Source of the DNA: Myxococcales bacterium
GTDB lineage: Bacteria > Myxococcota_A > Polyangia > Polyangiales > Polyangiaceae
Reading direction: 5' to 3'
Assembly (NCBI GenBank): GCA_016720545.1
Contig: JADKKK010000007.1
Location: forward strand, 124,001 to 188,000
DNA length: 64,000 nt
Shown here: piece after piece, positions 26,868-36,200 of the stretch
How the letters are laid out: the number at the start of each line of letters is the position of its first letter
How positions within the stretch are numbered: position 1 is the stretch's first letter
Translations under genes and position numbers: made by a program
The notes under the pieces: model-generated
Told to the model about the DNA's origin: nothing
Seen by the model: the letters and a program-made list of their open reading frames with translations, nothing else
Databases searched by the model: none

Positions 26868-28973
26868 TCAGTCTCTCCGTACGAGGGTGCCGATGCCGCG
26901 GTCGGTGAAGAGCTCCGCGATGAGGCCGTGCGGGGTGCGCCCGTCGATGATGTGCACCGACTGCACGCCGCCGGTGAGCGCCTTGAGGATGCTCTCCGCC
27001 TTGGCGGCCATGCCGCCGGCGATGACGCCGGAGTCGATGCGCGCGCGGAGCTCCGTGGCGGAGATCTCGCTGATGAGCTCGCCCCGGTCGAGGATGCCCG
27101 CCACGTCCGACAGGTAGATGAGCTTCTCGGCCTGCAGCGCCACGGCGATCTCGGCCGCGGCGGTGTCGGCGTTGATGTTGTAGCCCGCGCCGTCTTCGCC
27201 GAGGCCCACGGGCGAGACCACGGGCACGTAGCCCTTCTCGAGGAGCATCTCGAGGTACTCGCGGTTCACCTGCACGACCTCGCCCACCATGCCGAGATCG
27301 CGGCCCTCTTTCCCGTAGAGGCGGCGCGCGCGGAGCAGGCCCGCGTCTTTGCCCGACACGCCCACGGCGTTCGCGCTGCGCTGGTTCAGCAGCGACACGA
27401 GCTCGGTGTTGATGCGCCCGGTGAGCACCATCTCCACCACCTTGACGTCCTCTACGCCGGTGATGCGCACGCCGTCGACGAACTCGCTCTTGCCCTGCCC
27501 GAGCTTCTCGAGGGTGCGGGAGATCTCGGGGCCGCCCCCGTGCACCACCACGGGCAGGAGTCCGGCTGAACGCAAGAGATTGATATCGTTGGCAAAGCTC
27601 GCCTTCAGGGAGTCCTTCACCATGGCCGCGCCGCCGTATTTGATGACCGTGCGCTTCTTCGCGAACTTGTCGATGTACGAGAGCGCCTCGACCAGCAGCG
27701 TGCGCTTGAAGGCGGGGCTGTAGTTCGTGAGGCGGTCGTCACGCGAGACCACGCCCTCGGGGGAGGCCCCGGTGAGGCTCATGTAGTCGGCGTTGATCTT
27801 CACGTAGTCGTAGGAGAAATCGCAGCCCCACGCGAGCGCCTCGGCGGCGCCGCCGACGCCTCCGCCGACTGCGAACGCCACGTCGATCTTCACCTGCGGC
27901 TCGCGCATGCGGGCGCGGAGCTGCGCGCTGTCGACGTCGGCCGGGCGGCCCTCGGCGAACACGACCTCGCCCTGGATGCTCACCCGCGCGTTCAGCACGT
28001 CGACCGGGTACTTCTTCGCCCCGGCCCGCGCGCCGACCGACGCGAGCACGCGCCCCCAGTTGGGATCGGCGCCGAAGATGGCCGCCTTCACGAGGTTCGA
28101 CCCTGCCACGATCTTCGCGAGATCGCGCGCGATCTCCACGGTGGGCGCGCCCGAGACCCGCACCTCGACGAGCTTGGTGGCGCCCTCGCCGTCCTCGGCC
28201 ACGGCGCGCGTGAGCTCGACGCACAGGCTCGCGAGGGCGGTCTCGAAGTTCGCGAGCTCGGCCTTGTCGCGGAGCGCGGGCGCTCCGGAGGCGCCGTTCG
28301 CGAGCATGAACACCGCGTCGTTGGTGCTCATCTCGTTGTCGACGTTGAGGCAGCCGAAGCTGCCCTGGGTGACGCGCTCGAGCATCGCCTGGAGCGTCTT
28401 GGGGTCGACGGTCGCGTCGGTGACGATGAACGCGAGCAGGGTCGCGAGCTCGGGGGCGATCATGCCCGAGCCCTTGCAGAACGCGCTGATCGTGACCGTG
28501 ACGCCGCCGACCGCGACCGTGCGGTGCGTGAGCTTCACGCGCGTGTCGGTGGTGAGGATCGCCTCGGCCGCGGGGATGAGGGCGTCGCCCCGCTGCTTGG
28601 CGAGGGCGGCGCAGCCCGCGACGAGCTTGCCGACCGGCAGGGGCACGCCGATCACGCCGGTCGAGGCCGACAGCACGCTCTCGACGGGCACGCCCAGCGC
28701 CTTGCCCATGGCCGCGTGAACCGCCGCCACGTCGTCGCGGCCCTGCGCGCCCGTGAGGGCGTTCGCGTTGCCGCTGTTGGCCACGATGGCGCGAAAGCCC
28801 GTGCCGGGGAGCCGTGCGGCGGCGTCGGCCACCGGCGCCGCGCGCGCGGCGCTGACGGTGAAGACGCCCGCGGCGGAGCACGGCTCCGAGCTCGCCACGA
28901 GCGCCATGTCCTTGCGGTGCGCCTTCACCCCGGCGTTGACCCCAGCGAACGAAAAACCCTTAGGAATCCTCAT
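26868..28973 (-). CDS. argJ: ArgJ-ArgB fusion: glutamate/ornithine N-acetyltransferase + acetylglutamate kinase
   Basis: 701 residues in one uninterrupted frame. Residues 1-397 are a full ArgJ: STGVIG near 105, the self-cleavage site KGSGMIAPELA|TLLAF with nucleophile T178, and the usual end VKINADY. Residues 417-701 are a full ArgB: NYSPAFKRTLLVEAL, the glycine loop IKYGGAAM, VVHGGGPEIS, and NINADTAAAEIA. A 19-residue linker joins them where ArgJ normally stops; the internal ATG at 27782 has no ribosome site. ArgJ recycles acetyl groups between N-acetylornithine and glutamate; ArgB phosphorylates N-acetylglutamate. After ArgJ self-cleavage the beta chain would carry the kinase. ATG 28973 overlaps the argC stop (ATGA). 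Confidence 0.92.
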   Translation of the reverse strand: MRIPKGFSFAGVNAGVKAHRKDMALVASSEPCSAAGVFTVSAARAAPVADAAARLPGTGFRAIVANSGNANALTGAQGRDDVAAVHAAMGKALGVPVESVLSASTGVIGVPLPVGKLVAGCAALAKQRGDALIPAAEAILTTDTRVKLTHRTVAVGGVTVTISAFCKGSGMIAPELATLLAFIVTDATVDPKTLQAMLERVTQGSFGCLNVDNEMSTNDAVFMLANGASGAPALRDKAELANFETALASLCVELTRAVAEDGEGATKLVEVRVSGAPTVEIARDLAKIVAGSNLVKAAIFGADPNWGRVLASVGARAGAKKYPVDVLNARVSIQGEVVFAEGRPADVDSAQLRARMREPQVKIDVAFAVGGGVGGAAEALAWGCDFSYDYVKINADYMSLTGASPEGVVSRDDRLTNYSPAFKRTLLVEALSYIDKFAKKRTVIKYGGAAMVKDSLKASFANDINLLRSAGLLPVVVHGGGPEISRTLEKLGQGKSEFVDGVRITGVEDVKVVEMVLTGRINTELVSLLNQRSANAVGVSGKDAGLLRARRLYGKEGRDLGMVGEVVQVNREYLEMLLEKGYVPVVSPVGLGEDGAGYNINADTAAAEIAVALQAEKLIYLSDVAGILDRGELISEISATELRARIDSGVIAGGMAAKAESILKALTGGVQSVHIIDGRTPHGLIAELFTDRGIGTLVRRD

Positions 28974-30028
28974 GCTGCGCTCCGGTGGAGGCCGTCGAGG
29001 CCCATGGCCTCGGGGAGGCCGAGGGCGAGGTTGGCGTTCTGGAGGGCCTGGCCGGCGGCGCCCTTCAGGAGGTTGTCGATGGCTGCAATGACGATCACGC
29101 GGCCCGGCCGTGCGGCCACACCGACGCGGCACACGTTCGTGCCCACCACGGCGGCGAGGGTCACCTCGCCGGGCGCCACGACGTCGACGAAGGGCGCGCC
29201 CGCGTAGGCCGCGCGCAGGCACGCGTCGAGGGCGTCGAGGTTGGCGCCGCCGCGCGGGCGCGCGTAGCAGGTCGCGAGCAGGCCGCGTCGCACGGGCAGG
29301 AGGTGCGGGGTGAACACCAGGTCGTGCGCGACGGGTGGCCCGCCGGGCGGAGGGGTTCCCGCGTACGCCGCGAGCTTCTGCGCGATCTCGGGCTCGTGCT
29401 GGTGCGCGAGGACCTTGTACGCGCGGAGGTTCTCGGCCACCTCGGCGAACGAGTGCTCTTCCTTGGCCTGGCGGCCCGCGCCCGTGGTGCCCGACTTCGC
29501 GTCCACCACGAGGCCCTCGGCCTCGATGAGCCCGGCGCGGAGGAGCGGCGCGAGCGCGAGCAGCGTCGCGGTGGGGTAGCAGCCAGGGTTGGCGACCAGC
29601 GCGCCGCGCGGCGGCGTACCGAAGAGCTCGGGCAACCCGTAGGGCGTGCTGCCGAGGCGACCCGGGTCGGGGTGCGCAAAGCTGTAATGTACACGCACGT
29701 CGTCGGCGGTCGCGAGGCGGAAGGCGCCCGAGAGGTCGATCACCGTCCGCCCACCCTCTGCGAGGCGCGGGCCGAGCTCCGCAGACACCTCCGCGGGCGT
29801 GGCGAGGAACGCGACGTCGCACCCGGCCGCGGCGGAGAGCGCCTCGCCGTTCTTCACGAACGCGAGATCGCTCTGGAGGCCGAGCTCACGCCCGACCGAG
29901 CGGCCCGCGCGGGCGTCGGAGGTGGCGGCCGCGAGCTCGAGGCGAGGGTGGCTCGCGACGAGGCGCGCGAGCACTCCGCCCGAGTACCCCGAGGCGCCGA
30001 CGATGATGACCCGATGCGCGGTGCTCAC
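28970..30028 (-). CDS. argC: N-acetyl-gamma-glutamyl-phosphate reductase
   Basis: 352 residues from GTG 30028; a TTG at 30058 would add 10 residues. The NADP-binding motif VIIVGASGYSGG comes directly after the start, the active-site cysteine is in NPGCYPTATLL (about 150), and HQHEPEI holds the partner histidine. It reduces N-acetylglutamyl phosphate to the semialdehyde. It is the first gene of the arginine operon. Upstream lies a GC-rich hairpin (30076-30109) that might regulate it. Confidence 0.94.
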   Translation of the reverse strand: MSTAHRVIIVGASGYSGGVLARLVASHPRLELAAATSDARAGRSVGRELGLQSDLAFVKNGEALSAAAGCDVAFLATPAEVSAELGPRLAEGGRTVIDLSGAFRLATADDVRVHYSFAHPDPGRLGSTPYGLPELFGTPPRGALVANPGCYPTATLLALAPLLRAGLIEAEGLVVDAKSGTTGAGRQAKEEHSFAEVAENLRAYKVLAHQHEPEIAQKLAAYAGTPPPGGPPVAHDLVFTPHLLPVRRGLLATCYARPRGGANLDALDACLRAAYAGAPFVDVVAPGEVTLAAVVGTNVCRVGVAARPGRVIVIAAIDNLLKGAAGQALQNANLALGLPEAMGLDGLHRSAA

Positions 30029-30075
30029 GGCGTGCGCGGTTACGGGGTTTTTCCGCAAACTTCAAGGCTTACGGT

Positions 30076-30109
30076 CGCGGTAGCGCTTTCGCCGCGAAAG
30101 CAGACCGCG
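30076..30109 (-). promoter_or_regulatory. Hairpin between small membrane-protein gene and argC
   Basis: Outer stem CGCGGT/ACCGCG and inner perfect stem GCTTTCG/CGAAAGC around a CCG loop, with a 3/2-base internal bulge. It sits 38 bp after the stop at 30148 and 47-50 bp before the argC start. No T run follows on either strand, so it may be a weak terminator, an operator or a leader structure. Confidence 0.4.
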
Positions 30110-30147
30110 CCGGCAGCGGCGTTGCGCGGGCGACCCCGCGACGGTCG

Positions 30148-30330
30148 TCAGGGGTGCGCCGCCGCCGCGGGCTTGCCGGCCGCGGGGTGGGCCGGGTCCG
30201 CCGGGGTGGCCGAGGGCGAGCTCGACCACGCCCACCACATGCCCCCGAGGAGAAACAGCGCGGCCCCGAGCGCCGGGAGCCACATCGGGGTCTTGGGCTC
30301 TTCCTCTCGCGGGGCGTGCGTGTCGGCCAT
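30148..30330 (-). CDS. Small single-pass membrane protein
   Basis: 60 residues from ATG 30330. A hydrophilic N-terminus (MADTHAPREEEPKTP) precedes one membrane segment (about 17-34, LPALGAALFLLGGMWWAW) and a Pro/Ala tail. It has its own promoter-like sequence 6 bases upstream. Membrane peptides of this size often assist larger complexes, but nothing identifies a partner. It sits between the SUMF1-fold gene and argC, all on the minus strand. Confidence 0.6.
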   Translation of the reverse strand: MADTHAPREEEPKTPMWLPALGAALFLLGGMWWAWSSSPSATPADPAHPAAGKPAAAAHP

Positions 30331-30336
30331 GCCGCG

Positions 30337-30365
30337 GATATCCCCCGCGGGCGCGGGGGTGTCAA
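30337..30365 (-). promoter_or_regulatory. Promoter with perfect -35 for the 60-residue membrane protein / argC
   Basis: On the minus strand TTGACA (30365-30360), 17-bp spacer, GATATC (30342-30337), then 6 bases to the ATG at 30330. It begins only 3 bases after the SUMF1-fold gene's stop and could also serve the arginine operon by read-through. Confidence 0.55.
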
Positions 30366-30368
30366 GTC

Positions 30369-31664
30369 TCAGCCCGCAGACCGCCTGCGGAGGCGGCGGG
30401 CCCCGAGCGCGGTCGCCACGGCGAAGGCCGCGAACGCGCCGGCATCGCCCACATCGCCGACATCACCGACGGCGCGCACACCACACTGGAGGCCGACCTT
30501 CTTCGCCAGCTCCTCCTGCTCGTCCTGGTCGTCCACCTCGACCGACCTACGCGCCTCCTGAGGGACGGGCACGAGGCGCACGCCTGCGGGCTGCGGCTCG
30601 GCGGGCCCCGCGTCCGGCCCTGCGTCCGGCCCTGAGCCCGCGTCGGCCAGGCCCGTCGTCGTGGAGGCCGGCGCGTCGGAGCAGCACCGGAAGCTCTGCT
30701 GGTACGCCACGAAGTTCTCGTTGTGCGCTCGGGTGGCTGGGCGGCAGCGCGCGCGCACCGGGCCCCAGTAGCCGCCCTTCAGGACCGACGCGAAGCCGCC
30801 GCTCGTGCGGGTGGTCTTGGTCCACTCGTCGACGTTGCCGGTCATGTCGTAGAGGCCGAACGGGCTCTTGCACTTCGGGCTCGCCCCCGAAGGCTGCCCT
30901 TGCCACAGGCGGTCGAGCTCGGCCCGCGCCTTCTGGCCGTCGCGCGGGGCGAGGCCGTTCTCCGCGAAGGGCTTCCACGGGCGATCGACGTTGCACGCCT
31001 CCGCGTCGCGCTCGTAGCCGTAGGGGTAGGGCACGGCCTCCTCGCCCTCGCAGGCGAAGGTCCACTCGGTCTCGTTGCAGAGGCGCTTGCCCGCCGCCTT
31101 GCAGAGCGCCGTGCTTTCGTTGTAAGTGACCACAATAATTGGGTTTTCACCCTTCTTGTTGGGGTACTCGAAGCGGTCCATGCAGTAGCGGAGCGGCTTC
31201 GTGGGCAGCTTCTGGGAGAGGTCGAGCCAGCCCGGCCGGTCGAAGGTCTTGCAGCGCGCGGGGAACTCTTTGCTGATCCAGTCGACGCAGGCGCTGTTTT
31301 GGAGCTCCTCGACGCCCCCGGAGGAGTCTTTCCCGTCGGCGTCCAGCTTGTAGCGGCCGCTCACCTCGACCATGCCGGGCCCGCACGCGCCGCGGTTCTT
31401 CTCGCGCGCGTCGGTGATGTCGGTGGCCTCGATCGTGCCCGCCGCGGCGACGGCCTGCCAGTGCTTCTTGTCGACGCTGCGCCACTCGTTGCGCGGGGTC
31501 TGCCCGGCAAAGTGCAGGAACCCGCCGTCGCTCGGCTGGATGAGCGCCCTCCCGAGCAGCCCGCCGCCCACCACGAGGAGCCCGCCGACGGAAAAGAGCG
31601 CGACGAAGAGGGCCGTGCGTCGACGTCGGTTCGGCGCGGGCGAGGGCGGGTGGTGAGGTTGCAT
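30369..31664 (-). CDS. SUMF1/formylglycine-generating-enzyme-fold protein with membrane anchors
   Basis: 431 residues from ATG 31664; an upstream in-frame start would add 19 residues. One N-terminal membrane segment (about 18-42). The middle (about 85-330) is an FGE-sulfatase fold: YCMDRFEYPNKKG, AGKRLCNETEWTFACEGEE, LYDMTGNVDEWTKT and FRCCSD. The catalytic cysteine pair of true formylglycine enzymes is not intact: the segment reads RARCRPATRAHN, one Cys only, so oxidation of sulfatases is unlikely. The C-terminus has a Cys, a hydrophobic run (AGAFAAFAVATALGARR) and Arg-rich end similar to surface-sorting tails. Such domains in myxobacteria often sit in signalling or secreted proteins. Function unknown. 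Confidence 0.8.
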   Translation of the reverse strand: MQPHHPPSPAPNRRRRTALFVALFSVGGLLVVGGGLLGRALIQPSDGGFLHFAGQTPRNEWRSVDKKHWQAVAAAGTIEATDITDAREKNRGACGPGMVEVSGRYKLDADGKDSSGGVEELQNSACVDWISKEFPARCKTFDRPGWLDLSQKLPTKPLRYCMDRFEYPNKKGENPIIVVTYNESTALCKAAGKRLCNETEWTFACEGEEAVPYPYGYERDAEACNVDRPWKPFAENGLAPRDGQKARAELDRLWQGQPSGASPKCKSPFGLYDMTGNVDEWTKTTRTSGGFASVLKGGYWGPVRARCRPATRAHNENFVAYQQSFRCCSDAPASTTTGLADAGSGPDAGPDAGPAEPQPAGVRLVPVPQEARRSVEVDDQDEQEELAKKVGLQCGVRAVGDVGDVGDAGAFAAFAVATALGARRLRRRSAG

Positions 31665-31741
31665 AGGCGGATGACTCGAGGGTAGCCGAGCCAGGAATGG
31701 ACGACCAAGCGCGCGGGGCATTCACGCGATCGCGCTCGGTC

Positions 31742-33013
31742 TTACGAGGCGGGCGCCACCGGCTCGGGGCTCGCTCCGCGCTGGGCGCGCTCGCCCCCGG
31801 CGCCCACGACGCCCGCCTCGGTCAGCCGGAGGGCCAGCCCGAACGCGAGGAGCATGCCGAGCCCCGAGGCCACGTAGGGCGCGCGCGCGCCGACGGCCGA
31901 GTAGAGGAGGCCGCCCGCGGCGGGCCCGAAGGTGCGCGCGAGGCTCGCGATCGACTGGTTTACGCCGAGCGTCGCCCCCTGGTTCTGCTTGGTCGCGCGC
32001 TTCGAGACGTAGGCCGAGGTGTTCGGCTGGGTGAGCCCGTTGCCGAGCGCGAGCACGGCGCCCGACACGTAGAGGAACCACTTCCCCACCACCGGAGAGG
32101 CGCAAAATCCTGTAAAAGCAACGGCTTGCAGCAGACTTCCGGCGCGAATGAGCTGGGCCTCGGTGAAGCGCTTCGAGAGCTGCCGCATGCCGCCCTGCAC
32201 GAGCGCGGCGACGACGCCGATCATCGCGAGCAGGTAGCCGGTGTCGCGAGGGCCCATCGCGAAGAGGTCTTCGTTGAAGAATCGGAAGGTCTGCTCCATG
32301 CCGGTGAAGGCGAAGATCAGCACGAAGTTCACCAGCACCGCCGTGGCCACGCCGGGCAGGGTGAAGGCCTCGCGGAGCGCCTCGAGGTCGATCGGGGTGA
32401 GGCGCCGCTTCGACGGGGCGCGCGCCTCCTTCGGGAGCGACTCGGGCAGGCCGAAGACGATCCACGCGAAGTTCACGAGGCTGAGGCACGCCGCGACGAT
32501 GCAGGGCACGGCGCCGGTGCGCCCGTGGATGGCGATCTCCGCCAGCGGCCCGCCGAGGCTGGGCCCGAGGATGAAGCCGAGGCCGAACGCGACGCCGATG
32601 AGGCCCATGCCCTTCGCGCGATCCTCGGGGCCGGTCACGTCGGCGATGTACGCGGAGGCGGTGCCGAGGTTCGCGGTGGCCATGCCGCTCCACGCGCGCG
32701 CGAGGAAGAGCAGGGCGACGGTGCTCCCGAACACGAGCGAGCCGGCGAGCGCGGCCATGCCGAGCGCGGTGGCCAAGACCGACCACACGAGCACGGGCTT
32801 GCGCCCCACGCGGTCGGAGAGGCGGCCCCAAATGGGGATGAACAGAAACTGAGACGCGGAGTACACCGCTGAGAGCAGCGTGCCGGTGAACGCCGACACG
32901 TGGAAGGTGGCGCGGGCCTCCTGTGCGAGGAACGGGAGCACGAGCCCGAAGCCCAGCAGGTCGAGGAACACCGTGAGGAATATGGCGCCGAGCGAGGCCC
33001 TTCTTGCTGCCAT
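31742..33013 (-). CDS. MFS transporter, TetA-like drug/H+ antiporter family
   Basis: 423 residues with about 12 membrane segments. The MFS motif A between helices 2 and 3 is clear: WGRLSDRVGRKPVL (about 61-75). Helix 5 has the motif C-like GPSLGGPLAE found in antiporters. Closest in layout to the tetracycline/sugar-efflux group. Substrate is unknown and resistance should not be assumed. It is divergent from the large membrane protein at 33239, leaving 225 bp with no recognised regulator site. Confidence 0.85.
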   Translation of the reverse strand: MAARRASLGAIFLTVFLDLLGFGLVLPFLAQEARATFHVSAFTGTLLSAVYSASQFLFIPIWGRLSDRVGRKPVLVWSVLATALGMAALAGSLVFGSTVALLFLARAWSGMATANLGTASAYIADVTGPEDRAKGMGLIGVAFGLGFILGPSLGGPLAEIAIHGRTGAVPCIVAACLSLVNFAWIVFGLPESLPKEARAPSKRRLTPIDLEALREAFTLPGVATAVLVNFVLIFAFTGMEQTFRFFNEDLFAMGPRDTGYLLAMIGVVAALVQGGMRQLSKRFTEAQLIRAGSLLQAVAFTGFCASPVVGKWFLYVSGAVLALGNGLTQPNTSAYVSKRATKQNQGATLGVNQSIASLARTFGPAAGGLLYSAVGARAPYVASGLGMLLAFGLALRLTEAGVVGAGGERAQRGASPEPVAPAS

Positions 33014-33238
33014 GGGCGGCCTTACCTAGCACGACCCGCCGCGGGGCGGCGTGGCGCGACCCGCAGAGCTCACGCGCGTCGCGGCGGGAGCCTCGCGGGG
33101 TCCGTGCGCTGGCGCGTAGAGCGTCGCTCGCGTCCGGGGAGGGCACCGCCCGCGACCCTCGCGTTGGCTCGGGCGTGGCGTCGAGGCGCCGCGACCGCGT
33201 CGATTGACACGCCTCGGGCGGTGACCGAGCCTTCCTCG

Positions 33239-36200
33239 ATGTCTCGTCTCGCGCGCCTCCCGGCGTTGGTCCTGTTGGTGTGCCTGGTGGCCGTCGCCCT
33301 CCTCGTGGGGTACCCGCGAGGAGTCCGCGCGCAGCCGGCCGACCCCAAGGCGCTGCCGCCCGAGCTCCGCCCGTGGGTGCCGTGGGTGCTCGACGGCCGG
33401 GACGAGGCCACCTGCCCCGTGCTGCCCGACAGCGTGGGCGGGCTCGGGAACCTGCGGCCGGCGGGCACACCCCCGCAGGAGCGGCCTCGCTGCGCGTGGC
33501 CCGCCCGCGCCGACCTCGTGCTCGACGAGAAGGGCGGAAGGTTCACGCAGCGCTGGCACCTCGAGGCGCCCCAGTGGGTGCCGCTGCCCGGCGACGCGAA
33601 GCGATGGCCGCTCGACGTGAAGAGCGGCGCTGCCGGCGGCGCGGTCGTGCTCCGCGGGGGCGCGCCGAGCGTGAGGCTCGAGCGCGGCGATCATGTGGTT
33701 ACGGGCAGCTTCGTGTGGGAAGGCCTGCCGGAGTCGCTCCGCATTCCTCCCGAGACCGGCCTCCTCTCGCTCACGCTCCGCGGGACCGCCGTGCCCTCTC
33801 CCAACCGCGACGCCGAGGGCGTGGTGTGGCTTCAGAAGACCGCCAAGAACGAGGAGGGCGACGCGCTCGAGTTCGTCGTCCACCGCAAGGTCAGCGACGA
33901 CATTCCGCTGCTCCTCACGACGCGCATCGAGCTGCACGCCTCGGGAAAGAACCGCGAGGCGCTCCTCGGCCGCGCCCTGCCTCCCGGCTTCGTCCCGCTG
34001 TCCCTCGAGTCGCCCATCCCCGCGCGCCTCGAGCCCGACGGGCACATCCGCGTCCAGCTCCGCCCGGGCGTGTTCACGCTCGAGCTCGTCGCCCGCGGCG
34101 AGGGTCCCGTCTCGAAGCTCGCGCGCCCGAAGCCCGAGGGCCCGTGGCGCGAGGGCGACGAGGTGTGGGTGTTCGACGCGCGCGCCGACCTCCGGGTCGT
34201 GACCGTCGAGGGTGTACCTTCGATCGATCCGTCTCAGACGACGCTGCCCGACGAGTGGAAGCGCCTGCCCGCGTACCCCATGAAGCTCGGCGACACGCTC
34301 ACGCTCGAGGAGCGACGCCGCGGCGACGCGGATCCTCCGCAGAACCAGCTCTCGCTCACGCGGAGGCTCTGGCTCGACTTCGACGGCAAGGGCTTCACCG
34401 TGAGCGACTCGCTCCAGGGCACGCTCTCGCGCGACTCGCGGCTCACGATGGCCGACTCGACGACGCTCGGCCGCGTCGCCATCAACGGAAAGGACCAGTT
34501 CATCACGAAGCTCGCGGGGCTCGGCTCGGGCGTCGAGATCCGCCAGGGGCAGCTCTCGGTCGCCGCGGACAGCCGCATCGTGGGGAGCCCGGTCGACGTG
34601 CCCGCGGTGAGCTGGGCCCACGACTTCCACAAGGTGCACGCGACGCTCCACCTGCCGCCCGGCTATCGCCTGCTGCACGCCGCCGGGGTCGACGACGTGC
34701 CCGGCACCTGGGTCCGCCACTGGTCGCTCCTCGAGCTCTTTCTGGCGCTCGTCCTCACCGTCGCCGTGGGGCGCCTCTACGGGCCACGCTGGGGTGTCAT
34801 CGCTTTGATCTTGTTCGGTCTTTCGTTCCCCGAGGGCGGCGCCCCGAAGTGGTCGTGGGTGCCCGTGCTCGCGTGCGAGGCGCTCTTTCGTGCGCTCCCC
34901 GTCGGGAAGGCGAAGACCGTGTTTTCGTGGGCGCGAGGGCTCGCGCTCGTCGTCGTCGCGCTCGTCACGGTGCCGTTCCTCGTGCAGCACGTCCGCGAGG
35001 GCGCGAGGCCCGCGCTGGCGGAGCCCACGCACGCGGGGGAGGCGACGGACGCCATCTCGCTCCTGGCGAAGGCCGAGGCGCCGCGCAGCAGTGACATCGC
35101 GCTGGCGGAGTCCGAGAAGCCCGCGGAGCAAGGCCCGCGCGAAGGGGCAGGGGCGGCGGGCGTCGCGCGGGCGGCGGCCCCGCCGGCGGACATCGAGCCA
35201 CAGCAGGACGGCAAGAAGGCTGAGGCCCGGTCCGCGCCCGCGACGACCGCGCCGGTGCAGGCCTGGGGCTCGTCGAGGAAGTCCACCACGTTCCAGTCGA
35301 ACGCGATGACGTACGATCCGGCGGCGATCGTGCAGACCGGCCCAGGTCTGCCGCGCTGGCAGTGGACCTCCCTCGAGCTCAGCTGGAGCGGGCCGGTCAC
35401 CGCGGCGCAGCGGCTGCACCTCTACCTCGCCTCGCCTGGCGAGAACTTCGCGCTCGCGCTCCTCCGCGCCCTCCTGCTCCTCGTCGTGTTTCTGCGGCTC
35501 TTCCCGTACACGCAGCGCTTCTTCCCGAAGGGCTGGGGACCCGCGGCGGCCTCGGCCGCGACGCTGTTCGCCCTGCTGCTCACGGCCGGCGGCGCACGCG
35601 CGGAGGTGCCGGACTCGTCGATGCTCGACGAGCTGCGGACGAAGCTCCTGCGGAAGCCCGAGTGCACGCCGGCGTGCACCACGAGCGGGCGCATGCTCCT
35701 CGAGGCGCGCGGCGACAGCCTGCGCGCGCGGCTCGAGGTCGACAGCGCGGCGAGCGCACCTTTCGCGCTCCCGGGGTCGATCGGGCAGTTCGTTCCGCGA
35801 GAGGTGCTCGTCGACGGGCAGCCCGCGAAGGCGCTGCTCCGCGGCGACGGGGGACAGCTCTACACGCTGCTCGCGCCCGGCAGGCACCAGGTCGTCGTCG
35901 AGGGCCCCATGCCCGAGCGAGAGTCGCTCCAGCTCGCGCTCCCGCAGAAGCCCCACCACGTCTCGGCGATCGCCGAGGGCTGGACCGTCGAGGGCATCCA
36001 CGAGGACGGGCTCGCCGACGACAATTTGCAGTTTACACGCAAACGCGTCGCCACCGACGGCGGCGCGTCGCTCCAGCCCGGCGCGCTGCCCCCGTTCGTC
36101 CGCGTCGAGCGCACGCTCCGCGTCGGGCTCAACTGGCAGGTCGACACGCGCGTGGTGCGGCTCTCTCCCGCGGGGAGCGCGGTGGTGCTCGAGGTGCCGC

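Noticed and set aside
27782..27782. Separate argB start inside the ArgJ-ArgB frame
   Set aside because: An in-frame ATG exists but has no ribosome site and lies in the junction with no stop before it.
32900..33238. N-terminal extension of the large membrane protein
   Set aside because: A clear signal peptide begins at 33239; upstream codons overlap the divergent MFS gene and its promoter region.
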